DNA of 64,000 bases from Aquiflexum balticum DSM 16537 (GTDB lineage Bacteria > Bacteroidota > Bacteroidia > Cytophagales > Cyclobacteriaceae). The notes under the pieces were generated by a model. It made no database searches, had not been told where the DNA came from, and worked only from the letters and a program-made list of their open reading frames with translations. The DNA lies in contig NZ_LT838813.1 of NCBI RefSeq assembly GCF_900176595.1, forward strand, positions 2,994,001 through 3,058,000. Direction: 5' to 3'. This document shows, in pieces, positions 35,030 through 45,159 of this stretch (positions within the stretch are counted from its first letter, which is position 1; every line of letters starts with the position of its first letter). Position numbers and translations under genes: made by a program.

Positions 35030-36703
35030 TCAGATTTTTGAAATTTCACTTTTTATCCATTTCAAAATTTCCGCATTTTTAGGACTTTCTGTCTCAATTT
35101 CCAAGATTTTAGGATTAATAGATTCCCTGTAAAAATCTTTAAGGCCCATTTCCAAGCTTCTTTTATCATTTGCCAAGTGGTATTCAAATCCAAAATCTTT
35201 TGCAAGATATCCTGCACTTAAGCGTTGTTTGGTTTCAAAATATTCTTCCAGTTCAGGTTGTTTGGAAGGTCCATCGATCAACCTGAATATTCCCCCTGCG
35301 TGATTATTCAAAAGTATTATCCTGAGGTTGCTCATTTTATAGTTATGCCAAAATGCATTTCTATCATAGAAAAAGGCCATATCGCCTGTAATCAAAGTGA
35401 CTGGATCTTTTGTGGTAAAAGTGCATCCAACGGCTGTACTGTTACTACCGTCGATTCCGCTAGTGCCCCGGTTACAAATTATTTCCTGGTCTCTTTTCCC
35501 CAATAGATTCACATATCTTACGGCCATGCTGTTAGCGACATGTAATTTGGATTCTTGCGGTATGGCTTCCAGACATATAGCCAGAGCACTGTATTCACCA
35601 AATTTTGCTTTACTTAAAATTGAAGGTAAGTGATGTGCAATTTTTCTCTCGGCATCAATCCAGGCTTTGGTGAAATGGTGGTCACTACTATTTCCATTTT
35701 CAAGCAGGAACCTTAAAAAGGAAGTTTCATTGGATTGTATTATTTTGGATAAATGTTGATAAGTGTCCGGTACATATCCATCGGGTTGAATGTGCCAATG
35801 CTCTGCTTGGGATTTTCTAAGGAAAGCTTTAAGGCTTTTTGATATGATAGACTTGCCAAAGGATATAATTAGATCAGGAGTGAAAACAGGATCAGTGCCC
35901 ATACCCAAGAAATGATCATGTAGATTTATAGTGTTTCCGGATTGCATGTTGGAGATACTATCGGATACTACAGTTGCTTTTCTTGTTCTGATTATTTCTT
36001 CCAAAAGATGCTTTATACTATTATTTGGCTTTTGCTGTCCCGGAATGATCAGAACCTTTTTGAATTTTGGGATTGAAAGGAGAAGGTTTTCCCGAGCTGT
36101 TTCAGAAAGTTCTTTTGAAGAACGCAATAGGCCAATGTCCCTGACCGAATCAGAAAATTTAAATAATTCCTCAGCATCAGGATAGAAAGGCTCTCTCAAA
36201 GGAATGTTGATATGAACCGGTCCCGGAGGATATTGACAAGCAAGATTAATAGCTTCATTGGCGATCCTATTGGCATGCCAGATTTTATCATTATGTCCAT
36301 ATTCATCCGGGAAAGTAAAAGATCCTTTGACATGCTTTCCGAATATATTTGTTTGCCGGATCGTTTGTCCATCCCATTGGTCAATCCATTCCGGTGGCCT
36401 GTCAGCAGTGATCACCAAAAGGGGTATACGCTGAAAGAAAGCTTCTGCAATGGCAGGAGCATAGTTGTATGCCGCTGAGCCGGACGTACAGACGAGGACC
36501 ACAGGTTTCTCAAGCTGCTGAGCAATTCCCAAAGCAATAAATGCTGCTGACCTTTCATCTGAAATCGTTCTGGAATGAATTCCTGAATGTCTGGTAAATG
36601 CCAATGTAATCGGAGCACATCTGGATCCAGGAGATAAAATTGCCTCAGTTATTCCTTTGATATGGCAAAGTGAAACCAGATCAGTGATAGGTTGAATAAT
36701 CAA
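35030..36703 (-). CDS. menD: SEPHCHC synthase (menaquinone biosynthesis)
   Basis: The protein has 557 residues and is a thiamine-diphosphate enzyme. It joins 2-oxoglutarate-derived succinyl semialdehyde to isochorismate, giving 2-succinyl-5-enolpyruvyl-6-hydroxy-3-cyclohexene-1-carboxylate. ILSPGSRCAPITLAF and ISDERSAAFIALGIAQ are MenD signatures, with the catalytic Glu in DERS. GDMAFFYDRNAF followed by NNHAGGIFRLI is the ThDP-binding motif. It overlaps menF by 4 bp. Confidence 0.95.
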   Translation of the reverse strand: MIIQPITDLVSLCHIKGITEAILSPGSRCAPITLAFTRHSGIHSRTISDERSAAFIALGIAQQLEKPVVLVCTSGSAAYNYAPAIAEAFFQRIPLLVITADRPPEWIDQWDGQTIRQTNIFGKHVKGSFTFPDEYGHNDKIWHANRIANEAINLACQYPPGPVHINIPLREPFYPDAEELFKFSDSVRDIGLLRSSKELSETARENLLLSIPKFKKVLIIPGQQKPNNSIKHLLEEIIRTRKATVVSDSISNMQSGNTINLHDHFLGMGTDPVFTPDLIISFGKSIISKSLKAFLRKSQAEHWHIQPDGYVPDTYQHLSKIIQSNETSFLRFLLENGNSSDHHFTKAWIDAERKIAHHLPSILSKAKFGEYSALAICLEAIPQESKLHVANSMAVRYVNLLGKRDQEIICNRGTSGIDGSNSTAVGCTFTTKDPVTLITGDMAFFYDRNAFWHNYKMSNLRIILLNNHAGGIFRLIDGPSKQPELEEYFETKQRLSAGYLAKDFGFEYHLANDKRSLEMGLKDFYRESINPKILEIETESPKNAEILKWIKSEISKI

Positions 36704-37932
36704 AATTTATTTTCCAGGTTAAGGTGTTCACCGATAATATCGCATTTCATTTCTGTTTCCTCCCATTCTTTTTCAGGAATGGAATCTTCCGTTACTCCGG
36801 CACCTGCATAGAGTATCGCGTAGCCTTGCATTAACCTTGCTGTTCTCAGGTTCACATAAATGGTGGTTTCTTCCTCTATATTTACAGGGCCTATAAATCC
36901 TGCAAATAGTGAGCGGTCAAAATTTTCGTTTTTACTTAAAAAATCAAAAGCCATTTCTCGGGGCATACCACAGACCGCAGACGTTGGATGTAATAACTTT
37001 AACATGACTGAACCTAATTGCGGGAAATTAGTGGCCGTCATATTTACTTTAAAATCCGAACGTAAATGGAGTAAATTTCCTGCAAGAACAGTTTTTGGTC
37101 CATATTCATCGTATTCCCTCAATCTGATTTTTTTGAAGCAATCCACAATATAGCGACTTACCAAAGCCTGTTCTTCTATTTCTTTTTGCGTCCAAGCCAC
37201 TGATTTGAGTGGGTTGTCTCCCTGGGCTTTTTGGGTTCCGGCCAAAGAAATGGTATAGAATTCATCACCTTTTGTATGGATCAGAATTTCCGGAGATGCC
37301 CCTATCCAAGTTCCAACCGTTGGGATATGGAAAAAATTAATAAATGCATTTGGATACGATTGGATAAGGCTTTTTAAGGAACTGACAAGATCAAAATTGT
37401 CATTGAGTTTGATTTTCTTAAAACGTGCGGGCACTATTTTATTGAGTTGCCCTTCCTCAACTGCCTTTATACCCTTTTCCACTAGATGGATAAAATCTGT
37501 TTTGCTGCAGGGTTCAGCTATTCTTTCATTCTCAAATTTATTTTCAGCAACAAAGTTTTTATTGATATCAGCAGTGGATTTTTCTTTTGGGATGATGCTT
37601 GATATAGGTTCTAAATAAATCCTCTGTTCTTCAAAAGTCGTTTGAAGATTAATTTTAAAGTATGTATCTGCTGTTAGGAAAAATGCTTTTTTGTCCTCTT
37701 GATCCTCAAAAGGATGGACAATAAAACCGGAAGATAGTTCTTCCAGGTTTGGGGTTATCCTTTTTAGCTCTCCTGTCTTATCTATCAATACCTGAAGAAA
37801 ATGGGATTTCGGTTTTCTCCAAATGGCAACCTGATGTCCTTCCAGCAAACTCAAAGAAATGAGGTTTCTCAGATAAACTTCCAATGAAATCTGATTGGTG
37901 TCTAAAGTAGTTTGCATATTACTTTTTATCAA
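36700..37932 (-). CDS. menF: Isochorismate synthase
   Basis: The protein has 410 residues of the chorismate-binding family. It converts chorismate to isochorismate at the head of the menaquinone pathway. GASPEILI, the VCGMPREMAFDFL segment and YAGAGVTEDS near the C terminus are family motifs. EntC-type enzymes share them, but the neighbouring menD supports the menaquinone role. It overlaps both the thioesterase gene (14 bp) and menD (4 bp). Confidence 0.92.
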   Translation of the reverse strand: MIKSNMQTTLDTNQISLEVYLRNLISLSLLEGHQVAIWRKPKSHFLQVLIDKTGELKRITPNLEELSSGFIVHPFEDQEDKKAFFLTADTYFKINLQTTFEEQRIYLEPISSIIPKEKSTADINKNFVAENKFENERIAEPCSKTDFIHLVEKGIKAVEEGQLNKIVPARFKKIKLNDNFDLVSSLKSLIQSYPNAFINFFHIPTVGTWIGASPEILIHTKGDEFYTISLAGTQKAQGDNPLKSVAWTQKEIEEQALVSRYIVDCFKKIRLREYDEYGPKTVLAGNLLHLRSDFKVNMTATNFPQLGSVMLKLLHPTSAVCGMPREMAFDFLSKNENFDRSLFAGFIGPVNIEEETTIYVNLRTARLMQGYAILYAGAGVTEDSIPEKEWEETEMKCDIIGEHLNLENKF

Positions 37933-38341
37933 TTACAGCTAATGTAATCCTACTGATGCAACTTAACATGTCTTGATCGGTATATATTTTTATTTCCCAA
38001 ACTTGCGTTTTTTTTCCCAAATGTATGGGTTTAGCAATTCCCCTGACAAAACCTTCTTTGACAGATTTGAGATGATTGGCATTGATCTCCAAACCCACAC
38101 AATATTGATTCTGCCTGTCGATGGTCAAGCTTGCGGCTACTGACCCAAGAGTTTCTGCCAAAACCACATTTGCTCCCCCATGTAACAGGCCAAGGGGTTG
38201 TTTGGTTTTGTTTGCCACAGGCATTGTGGCTTCCAGGAAATCTTCTCCAATCCGGGTAAATCTTATATCCAAAAAATCCGTCATCGTATCCTTGCCCCAA
38301 TCGTTGAGGGCTTCTAAACTTGCATTTGATTGAAATATCAT
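37919..38341 (-). CDS. Hotdog-fold thioesterase (possible DHNA-CoA hydrolase)
   Basis: The protein has 140 residues from ATG 38341; the frame also opens at TTG 38383. LLHGGANVVLAETLGS is the PaaI/MenI-type active-site helix with its Glu. As first gene of a unit with menF and menD it is a good candidate for hydrolysing 1,4-dihydroxy-2-naphthoyl-CoA (MenI). Other acyl-CoA thioesterase roles are possible. Confidence 0.82.
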   Translation of the reverse strand: MIFQSNASLEALNDWGKDTMTDFLDIRFTRIGEDFLEATMPVANKTKQPLGLLHGGANVVLAETLGSVAASLTIDRQNQYCVGLEINANHLKSVKEGFVRGIAKPIHLGKKTQVWEIKIYTDQDMLSCISRITLAVIDKK

Positions 38342-38395
38342 GTAATCCGGAATAAAAGTTTTTACTTTGGTACCTGAAAACAAAAATAGAGAAAC

Positions 38396-39025
38396 TTGCT
38401 AACTAAAAAAATCTATCTGATCCGTCATGGTCAGACTGAATATAATCTGAAAGGTGTTGTACAGGGCAGTGGCATTGATGCCCCTTTAAATTGGAATGGT
38501 CATAAACAGGCTGCTGCGTTTTTTGAGCATTATAAAAATGTTCCATTCGACAAGGTTTTTTATACAGGACTGCAGCGGACCCGTCAGTCGGTTCAGGGTT
38601 TTATTGATTTGGGGATACCCCATGAAGGAGTGCCTGAATTGAATGAAATTTCCTGGGGAAGATACGAAGGCGTACCCATGACAAAGGAAGAAAACAATTA
38701 CTATGAATTCATGCTGGCCAGGTGGAGTTCGGGTGATCTAGATTATGCCATTGAAGGTGGGGAAAGTCCTTCAAAGGTTGCCATAAGGATGAAAAAAGGG
38801 ATTGATTATATCCTTTCTCAAGAAGGGGATGTATTTTTGATTTGTATGCATGGCCGAGCAATGAGAATTCTACTCAGTGGTATAATGGGCTATGATCTTA
38901 GATACATGGATGTTTTTTTGCACCAAAATCTTGGGCTTTATTTACTCAGTCAAAATGAATTAGGAAGTTTCAGAATTGAAAAATATAACTGTGCAGAACA
39001 CCTTAAGGAGTTGGAGTTGCTTTAA
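38396..39025 (+). CDS. Histidine phosphatase (phosphoglycerate-mutase-like)
   Basis: The protein has 209 residues. LIRHGQTEYN carries the phospho-acceptor His11, and CMHGRAMR the second catalytic His; EISWGRYEG is also typical. No ATG precedes the motif and a stop lies upstream, so TTG 38396 is the most likely start. The substrate is unknown. The start is 55 bp from that of the divergent thioesterase, and the 3' end overlaps the next gene tail to tail by 23 bp. Confidence 0.88.
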   Translation: MLTKKIYLIRHGQTEYNLKGVVQGSGIDAPLNWNGHKQAAAFFEHYKNVPFDKVFYTGLQRTRQSVQGFIDLGIPHEGVPELNEISWGRYEGVPMTKEENNYYEFMLARWSSGDLDYAIEGGESPSKVAIRMKKGIDYILSQEGDVFLICMHGRAMRILLSGIMGYDLRYMDVFLHQNLGLYLLSQNELGSFRIEKYNCAEHLKELELL

Positions 39026-39428
39026 GTGGCTTACCACTCTTTTTGTTTTTATCGACAGTTTTTGCTTCCAAAGTATTCAATAAAAACTGATAGGTGGATT
39101 TTGATTCATCCAAATCAATAATTTGATAGGCGATTTCTCCCAAGGAGGAAACTTTATCGGCATTGATTCTGATAAAGAAATCTGCTAACTGACAAGCATC
39201 AATATTTTCATAGGGAACTTTTACAATAATAGCAGCATCAGAATTGCCCGAATAGGATCTTGTTGAGAAAATATTGTTCAAACTTAGCTCTATATAGGAG
39301 GTACTTGTCTTATTTGCTTTCAGTTCTGATTTGTTGAAAATTATCAAAAAAGTCCTTCCCTCAAAATCTTTTGAGAATCCTGATGAGACCAGGGAAACAA
39401 ATAGTATAGTAACCAAAAACTTTTTCAC
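39003..39428 (-). CDS. Secreted hypothetical protein
   Basis: The protein has 141 residues. A clear signal peptide (MKKFLVTILFVSLVSSGFS) is followed by a soluble domain with no recognised family and a Lys-rich C terminus (KNKKSGKPLKATPTP). Predicted to be periplasmic. Its 3' end overlaps the phosphatase gene on the other strand. Confidence 0.65.
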   Translation of the reverse strand: MKKFLVTILFVSLVSSGFSKDFEGRTFLIIFNKSELKANKTSTSYIELSLNNIFSTRSYSGNSDAAIIVKVPYENIDACQLADFFIRINADKVSSLGEIAYQIIDLDESKSTYQFLLNTLEAKTVDKNKKSGKPLKATPTP

Positions 39429-39493
39429 AACTGCAAACTAAAAAAAGAATTTTGATTAAGCAAAGTTGCATTTAAATTCGAGGGTAAATTTTG

Positions 39494-39537
39494 AATAAAC
39501 ACAAAAAGCCCAATTTTTCGGGCTTTTTGTGTTTATT
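39494..39537 (-). terminator. Rho-independent terminator
   Basis: An 18-bp perfect stem (AATAAACACAAAAAGCCC with its complement) surrounds an 8-base loop. It lies after the zinc-ribbon gene on the - strand and before the secreted hypothetical gene, and can end the Nif3/zinc-ribbon unit. Confidence 0.8.
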
Positions 39538-39624
39538 TTCCTATGATTAAAGAATAAGGTTTCAGAGAATTAACTGAGCTAAACCAACTAAAGTAATTTA
39601 ATTGCCAATTTGGTTCTGCAGAAA

Positions 39625-40389
39625 TTAGGCTCTGCTTCTTTTTTTCTTTGTTACCTCTTCCTCGATTTCATCCTCAACCCCTGCAAATATTCTTCCGCAA
39701 TGCTCACAGACGATGATTTTTTTCTTTTCCCTGATATCCGCCTGTCTTTGGGGAGGAACTATGTTAAAACAACCGCCACAGGCGCCTCTTTTTACCATAA
39801 CTACCGCTAATCCATTTTTAGCATTTGTCCGGATTTTAGAATAAGATTTAGCAAGTCTATCCTCAAGTTTTTTCAGAGCTTTATCTCTGTCCGCTTTCAG
39901 TTTGTTTTCATCATTTTCACTTTCTGAAATGATGGTATCAAGCTCGGACTTTTTATTCTCCAGATCCTTTTTTCTTTCAGAAAGAATGTTTTTCAACTCT
40001 CCGACTTCAATATTTTTGGATTCGATTTTAACTTGGGATTCCGTGATTTTCTTTTTGGATACCTGGATTTCAAGATCTTGCAATTCCAGTTCTTTGGTGA
40101 TGGCGTCATACTCCCTGTTGTTTCTGACATTCATCTGCTGTTCTTGATATTTCTTAATGAGTTTCTCGGATTCTTTGATGTTCTCTTTGAATCTTTTGAT
40201 ATCATCTTCCAAGGCTACCAAATCAAAATTGAATTTCTCCAATCTTGTTTCATATCCAATTATCTCATCTTCAAGGTCTTGGACTTCTTCTGGAAGTGCT
40301 CCTCTTACTTTAAAAATCGAGTCGAGTCGGGAATCTATTTTCTGAAGGTTTAATAAGGCTTCAAGCTTTTGTGCAACTGTACTTTCCAT
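39625..40389 (-). CDS. Coiled-coil zinc-ribbon protein (DUF164/CdsZ-like)
   Basis: The protein has 254 residues: a long antiparallel coiled coil (about 10-175) and a C-terminal C4 zinc ribbon (RGACGGCFNIV and IVCEHCGRIF, two Cys-x2-Cys knuckles). The family is widespread and often linked to Nif3 genes as here. Function is poorly defined; a role around RNA or translation has been suggested. It follows the Nif3 gene by 3 bp, forming an operon. Confidence 0.88.
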   Translation of the reverse strand: MESTVAQKLEALLNLQKIDSRLDSIFKVRGALPEEVQDLEDEIIGYETRLEKFNFDLVALEDDIKRFKENIKESEKLIKKYQEQQMNVRNNREYDAITKELELQDLEIQVSKKKITESQVKIESKNIEVGELKNILSERKKDLENKKSELDTIISESENDENKLKADRDKALKKLEDRLAKSYSKIRTNAKNGLAVVMVKRGACGGCFNIVPPQRQADIREKKKIIVCEHCGRIFAGVEDEIEEEVTKKKRSRA

Positions 40390-40392
40390 GTA

Positions 40393-41493
40393 CTATATAT
40401 AAGTTATGGGATTCGTAACTACTTTTGTCAAATAGAGTGCAATATTAGCAAAATTTTGTGACAATAAGTCTTTGAGTAATTCTTTTGTGTGAATTTCACT
40501 TTCATAGTGCCCAATATCACAAATAATTAATTGATTATCAGCATCAAAGAATTCATGGTATTTAACATCAGATGTAATAAAAATATCAGCTTTGGCTTTT
40601 ATGGCATCCGACAGGAGAAAAATACCCGATCCACCACAGACAGCTACCTTCTTTATGGGCTTTCCTAAAAGGTGCGTGTGCTTCACTGTATGAAGCTCCA
40701 TGTTTTTTTTGAGGTAATGGAGAAATTCAGTTTCTTCCAAAGGAGTTTCTAACTCTCCAATCATTCCCGCACCGACTTCCTGATTTTCATTTTCAAGCTT
40801 ATGAAGAAAATAAGCTACTTCCTCATAAGGGTGCGATGATAACAAGGCAGCCAGCACCTTTTTTTCCAAATAACCAGGCAATAATACTTCAATCCTTGTT
40901 TCAGCTTCTTTATGAGGGGTTCCTTTTGAACCAATATAAGGATCTGAGTGCTCAGAAGGAGTGTAGGTACCCATTCCTTCCGCTAGAAAGCTGCAACCGG
41001 AATATTCTCCGATTTTACCGGCCCCCGCTTCGAAAAGTGCATTTAGGACTTTTTCAGTTGCCTCTTTAGGGGTAAATGTGGTCAACTTGGATAAAATTTG
41101 TTTTTTTGGTTTCAGTATTTTGGTGTTGATCAATCCCAGTTTATCTGAGATTTTTTTGTTGACGCCTTGGGCGACATGATCCAGATTGGTGTGGATGGCA
41201 TAAATGGCAATGTCATTTTTTATGGCTTTGATCACGGTGCGCTCCACATAGTCTCTGCCGGTAAGGCTTTTCAAACCCTTGAAAACAATGGGATGGTGGG
41301 CGATTATCAGGTTGCAACCAAGTGCAATGGCTTCATCTACAACAGCTTCAGTGGCATCTAAAGTACAAAGGATTCCATTTACCTGATCTCTCGGGTTTCC
41401 GGTTATCAATTGGGCATTATCATAAGATTCCTGATAGGCAGGAGGGGCAATTTTTTCCAGATAAGAAACTATTTCCTGAATCGTATTAACCAT
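40393..41493 (-). CDS. Nif3-like dinuclear metal-centre protein
   Basis: The protein has 366 residues. IIAHHPIVFKG and THTNL-type segments (IYAIHTNLDHV), with GGSGIFLL and DIGHYESE, supply the metal ligands of the Nif3/YqfO family. The length reflects the inserted CutA/PII-like domain between the two halves. It is annotated elsewhere as a GTP cyclohydrolase I type 2 homologue, but the biochemical role is uncertain. First gene of a two-gene unit. Confidence 0.93.
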   Translation of the reverse strand: MVNTIQEIVSYLEKIAPPAYQESYDNAQLITGNPRDQVNGILCTLDATEAVVDEAIALGCNLIIAHHPIVFKGLKSLTGRDYVERTVIKAIKNDIAIYAIHTNLDHVAQGVNKKISDKLGLINTKILKPKKQILSKLTTFTPKEATEKVLNALFEAGAGKIGEYSGCSFLAEGMGTYTPSEHSDPYIGSKGTPHKEAETRIEVLLPGYLEKKVLAALLSSHPYEEVAYFLHKLENENQEVGAGMIGELETPLEETEFLHYLKKNMELHTVKHTHLLGKPIKKVAVCGGSGIFLLSDAIKAKADIFITSDVKYHEFFDADNQLIICDIGHYESEIHTKELLKDLLSQNFANIALYLTKVVTNPITYI

Positions 41494-41535
41494 ATTTTTT
41501 TAATTACTTTGTTCAAAATTAAGTAAAAATAGCCA

Positions 41536-42591
41536 ATGCGCTGGTATGACCCTTTTCTTTATCCTTTTGCAGTTCTTTATGAAGGAGTTACCCGGTATAG
41601 GAACAAGATGTTTGACTTAGGCAAGCTAGAGAGTACCTCATTTAAAATTCCTACTGTAGTGGTGGGAAACCTGAATGTCGGGGGCTCTGGAAAGACTCCA
41701 ATGGTAGAATTTTTGATTGAGATGCTTTCTCCACAAATCAAACTGACAACTTTAAGTAGGGGATATGGAAGGAAAACAAAAGGTTTTTTGATGGCAGATG
41801 GAGTGGTTGGACCTGACCAAATCGGAGATGAACCTTATCAGATATTCACCAAATTCAGAAACCAAGTATCGGTCGCTGTTGGGGAAAAAAGGGCTTTGGC
41901 CATCCCTGAGATTATTGCATTAAAACCAAAGACAGAACTAATTTTATTGGATGATGCCTTTCAGCACAGGTATGTCAAAGCAGACTTATATATCCTCTTG
42001 ACCACTTACCAAAAACCTTTTTTTCGAGATAGAATAATGCCATTGGGGACATTAAGGGAAAATGCAAAGGGTGTTGAAAGAGCAGATGTAATTGTCGTCA
42101 CAAAATGTCCTAAGTCCATATCAGAAAAGGATAAAAAGGAATACTTAAAAGAAATCAGAAATTTCTCCAGTTCGCCTGTAATTTTTGCAGGCATTCAATA
42201 TGGTGAACCCATCCCCATATTTCAATTAAATACCGGACTATCCCGAAAGGTGATTTTATTATCAGGTATAGCTGACAATTCTCTTTTTGTGTCGGAAGCG
42301 CAGGATAGATTTCAGGTATTGGAAACCATAACCTTTCCTGACCATCATCTGTATAAGACTTCAGATGTGGCCATGCTTCGTAGACTTTTCGAAAAATATC
42401 GGGATTGTATGATTTTGACTACAGAAAAAGATGCGGTCAAACTTAAAAATGAAGCCTTTCATGAATATTTGGCAGAAATTCCGATTTTTGCCCTACCGAT
42501 AAAAATAAACATGTCATTAAAGGACAAAGAATTTTTGTTTGAAAGCATCACCAAAGTTGTCAAGGACAAAGCGTATATCCGTGAGATTTAA
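41536..42591 (+). CDS. lpxK: Tetraacyldisaccharide 4'-kinase
   Basis: The protein has 351 residues. It phosphorylates the lipid A precursor at the 4' position on the inner membrane. Walker A GNLNVGGSGKTP (about 42-53), SRGYGRK and LLDDAFQHR are LpxK signatures. A membrane-associated N-terminal helix precedes them. It confirms a Gram-negative, lipid A-bearing cell. It overlaps the next gene by 11 bp. Confidence 0.95.
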   Translation: MRWYDPFLYPFAVLYEGVTRYRNKMFDLGKLESTSFKIPTVVVGNLNVGGSGKTPMVEFLIEMLSPQIKLTTLSRGYGRKTKGFLMADGVVGPDQIGDEPYQIFTKFRNQVSVAVGEKRALAIPEIIALKPKTELILLDDAFQHRYVKADLYILLTTYQKPFFRDRIMPLGTLRENAKGVERADVIVVTKCPKSISEKDKKEYLKEIRNFSSSPVIFAGIQYGEPIPIFQLNTGLSRKVILLSGIADNSLFVSEAQDRFQVLETITFPDHHLYKTSDVAMLRRLFEKYRDCMILTTEKDAVKLKNEAFHEYLAEIPIFALPIKINMSLKDKEFLFESITKVVKDKAYIREI

Positions 42592-44545
42592 TCTGTTGAT
42601 ATTTCTTTTTATTTTCACTTGTTTCTGTGTGATTCATGCGCAGGCACAAATAAGGCCTACGGGACCTCCTACTGGAGGATTTCCACCAACAGGTCCACCA
42701 AATGCACAGACAGGTGATCCCGATCAGCTTCAAGAAGGCGAGGAAGGCGGAAGAAAAAAACTGATAGATGATAGTACCAAAATGGTTTTTGGACCAAAAA
42801 CCACCCTCTATTTTTTGGAAAAAGACATCAAGAGAAATGTTTCCAGGACTTTTGAAGTGGATACTTTGCTCAATAATTTTCATTATTATGAACCTGTTGC
42901 GAAATCAGGTTGGATGTATCAGGACTTGGGAAATATAGGCAGTGCGGCAAAACCTATTTTTTATTCTGCTCCTCAAATGATAGGGACTACATCAGGTTTT
43001 CATGTCTATGATTTATACCATGCTTCCCCTGATAGCATGAGATATTATGATACCAAATCACCCTTTACCCAAATGAATGCTTTTTTTGGAGGGGGAAACA
43101 GAAATATGCTTGATTTGGTATTTGCCAGAAATATCAATCCCCGATGGAATGTTGGATTTAATTTTCATACCATAAGGGCACGGAAGACATTGAATCCCAA
43201 TGCAAGAGACGATAATTTGACAGAACAAACTTCTTATTCTGTACATACCAATTACAGGTCGGAAAATGGCAGGTACTTATTGTTGGGGAATCTTTCCAGG
43301 ATGAAACATCTTGTTAACGAACAGGGAGGAATTATTTCCCCGGATGTAGACAGTACTTCCTTGTTGTTTGCTTATGAAGATGCAAAAGTTTGGCTTAGAG
43401 ATTCACGGGTAACAGATCTGAGGCAGGATTATCATCTGTATCATGAATATGAATTGGCCAAGGGTTGGCAGATATATCATGTTTTTGACAAAAAAAAGCA
43501 GGATGTAACTTTTATTGGAGACCTAAGCTCCTCTGATTCTTTGTTTTTCAATTTATTCAACCCTGTTCGATACAACTCAGAAGACAGTACTTATAACAAA
43601 AATAATTTCAGTGAATGGAGAAATGAGATTGGCTTCAAAGGAGATTTTGGTCTTTTGTATTATAATGCTTTTGTCAAATTCAGGAGTGGAAGAATGAGAA
43701 GTCCAACTATGGAAACTGACAATCCCTTTAACGAACTGTTTGTAGGTGGGGCTGTAAGGGGAGATTTAAGTGAAAAATGGAGGTTTGAAGCTGAAGGAGA
43801 ATACCTGATTCCGGGTGCATTTAGGATACACGGATTATTTGTTTCCCCGTTTTTAGAGGCTTCTTACACCAAAGCTTTATATAAACCGACATCCATGCAG
43901 CAGGTTTATTTTGGCAATCACCACCAGTGGGAAAATTCCTTCTCAAACATTGGTTTGGACCAAATAAAAGGGGTGTTGAAAGCTGATTTTCCAAGTTGGA
44001 GTTTAAGACCTAACATTACTTTGAACAGAATAAATAACTATGTTTTCTTCAATGAGGATCAGGAAGCAACCCAATCTGATGGAGAGGCATTTATGGTTAT
44101 ACCTGGATTGACTTATTCATTCAACATCAGAAAGAAGTTTTTCTGGGAATCTGAGATTTACTATACCTTGATTACAGGAGATGGAAAGGACAATTTCAGA
44201 ATACCTGAATTGCTGTTCAATTCGAGGATTTATTACGACAGTCCCATGTTTAATGAAAACCTATTTCTTCAGATCGGTTTGGAGTCCAGGTTCCGAGGAG
44301 ACAATTTCGCGGAATCTTATAACCCGGCTATGCAACAGTTCTTTCTGCAGAATGAATTCAATGTATTTGCCTATCCTGTGATAGATTTTTTTGTTAATCT
44401 TAGAATCAATAGAACCAGAGTTCTTGTAAGGATGAATCATATCAATATCAATATGATGAATGAACCGGGATATTTTGTAACCCCTTATTTTACAGGGTTA
44501 AGAAGAACTTTGGATATAGGAATCAGTTGGCCGTTATTTGACTAA
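42581..44545 (+). CDS. Putative outer-membrane beta-barrel protein (porin-like)
   Basis: About 654 residues. GTG 42581 gives an excellent signal peptide (MRFNLLIFLFIFTCFCVIHA), so I prefer it to the TTG at 42539. A Pro/Gly-rich stretch (RPTGPPTGGFPPTGPP) is followed by an aromatic, alternating beta-rich sequence typical of large barrels in Bacteroidota putative porin families. It overlaps lpxK by 11 bp, so it may be co-expressed with lipid A synthesis. Confidence 0.8.
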   Translation: MRFNLLIFLFIFTCFCVIHAQAQIRPTGPPTGGFPPTGPPNAQTGDPDQLQEGEEGGRKKLIDDSTKMVFGPKTTLYFLEKDIKRNVSRTFEVDTLLNNFHYYEPVAKSGWMYQDLGNIGSAAKPIFYSAPQMIGTTSGFHVYDLYHASPDSMRYYDTKSPFTQMNAFFGGGNRNMLDLVFARNINPRWNVGFNFHTIRARKTLNPNARDDNLTEQTSYSVHTNYRSENGRYLLLGNLSRMKHLVNEQGGIISPDVDSTSLLFAYEDAKVWLRDSRVTDLRQDYHLYHEYELAKGWQIYHVFDKKKQDVTFIGDLSSSDSLFFNLFNPVRYNSEDSTYNKNNFSEWRNEIGFKGDFGLLYYNAFVKFRSGRMRSPTMETDNPFNELFVGGAVRGDLSEKWRFEAEGEYLIPGAFRIHGLFVSPFLEASYTKALYKPTSMQQVYFGNHHQWENSFSNIGLDQIKGVLKADFPSWSLRPNITLNRINNYVFFNEDQEATQSDGEAFMVIPGLTYSFNIRKKFFWESEIYYTLITGDGKDNFRIPELLFNSRIYYDSPMFNENLFLQIGLESRFRGDNFAESYNPAMQQFFLQNEFNVFAYPVIDFFVNLRINRTRVLVRMNHININMMNEPGYFVTPYFTGLRRTLDIGISWPLFD

Positions 44546-44547
44546 AC

Positions 44548-45159
44548 ATGAGCTGGGAAGAAAGTACTAAACAAAAAATGCTTCATTTGAAGCTACCTAC
44601 GGATCCAAGATGGGTAAATATTGCCGAAATGAATATCGAGGACATTTTGGTAGACCATGCGTACTGTGAGCAAAAAGCAGCCTCCTCCTGTATTTCTTTG
44701 ATCATCAATTTCCATGAATTCCATGAGCTTGTTGATATGCTTACTCCGGTAGTGGCGGAAGAATGGGCCCATTTTGAAAGGGTGCTTGAACAGATCAGGA
44801 AAAGAGGATTTGTATTTGGTAAACCCCGGAAAGATGAATACGTGGTAAAACTATCGGAATTTGTCAGGAAAGGAGGAAGCAGGGCTGATCAATTGGTAGA
44901 GCATTTGTTGATGAATGCTTTAATTGAGGCAAGAAGTTGTGAAAGGTTCAAAATTCTCTCGAAACACCTGAGTGATCAAGAGTTGAAAAACTTTTATTAC
45001 GAATTGATGATTTCTGAGGCAGGTCACTATGTGAATTTCATTGAATTGGCAAGAAAAATAAGGGGTGAGGAAAAAGTAAATGAAAGATGGCAGGAATGGT
45101 TGTCTTATGAAGCCGAAGTGATCAAATCCCTCCAAATAAGGGGAGATCGGATGCATTGA
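44548..45159 (+). CDS. miaE: tRNA 2-methylthio-N6-isopentenyladenosine hydroxylase-like (MiaE)
   Basis: The protein has 203 residues of the ferritin-like diiron fold. Ligand-type segments are EQKAASSCISLIINFHEFHE, EEWAHFERV, EARSCERF and SEAGHYVNF. MiaE hydroxylates ms2i6A37 in tRNA. It begins 2 bp after the barrel-protein gene. The assignment rests on the spacing of Glu/His ligands. Confidence 0.88.
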   Translation: MSWEESTKQKMLHLKLPTDPRWVNIAEMNIEDILVDHAYCEQKAASSCISLIINFHEFHELVDMLTPVVAEEWAHFERVLEQIRKRGFVFGKPRKDEYVVKLSEFVRKGGSRADQLVEHLLMNALIEARSCERFKILSKHLSDQELKNFYYELMISEAGHYVNFIELARKIRGEEKVNERWQEWLSYEAEVIKSLQIRGDRMH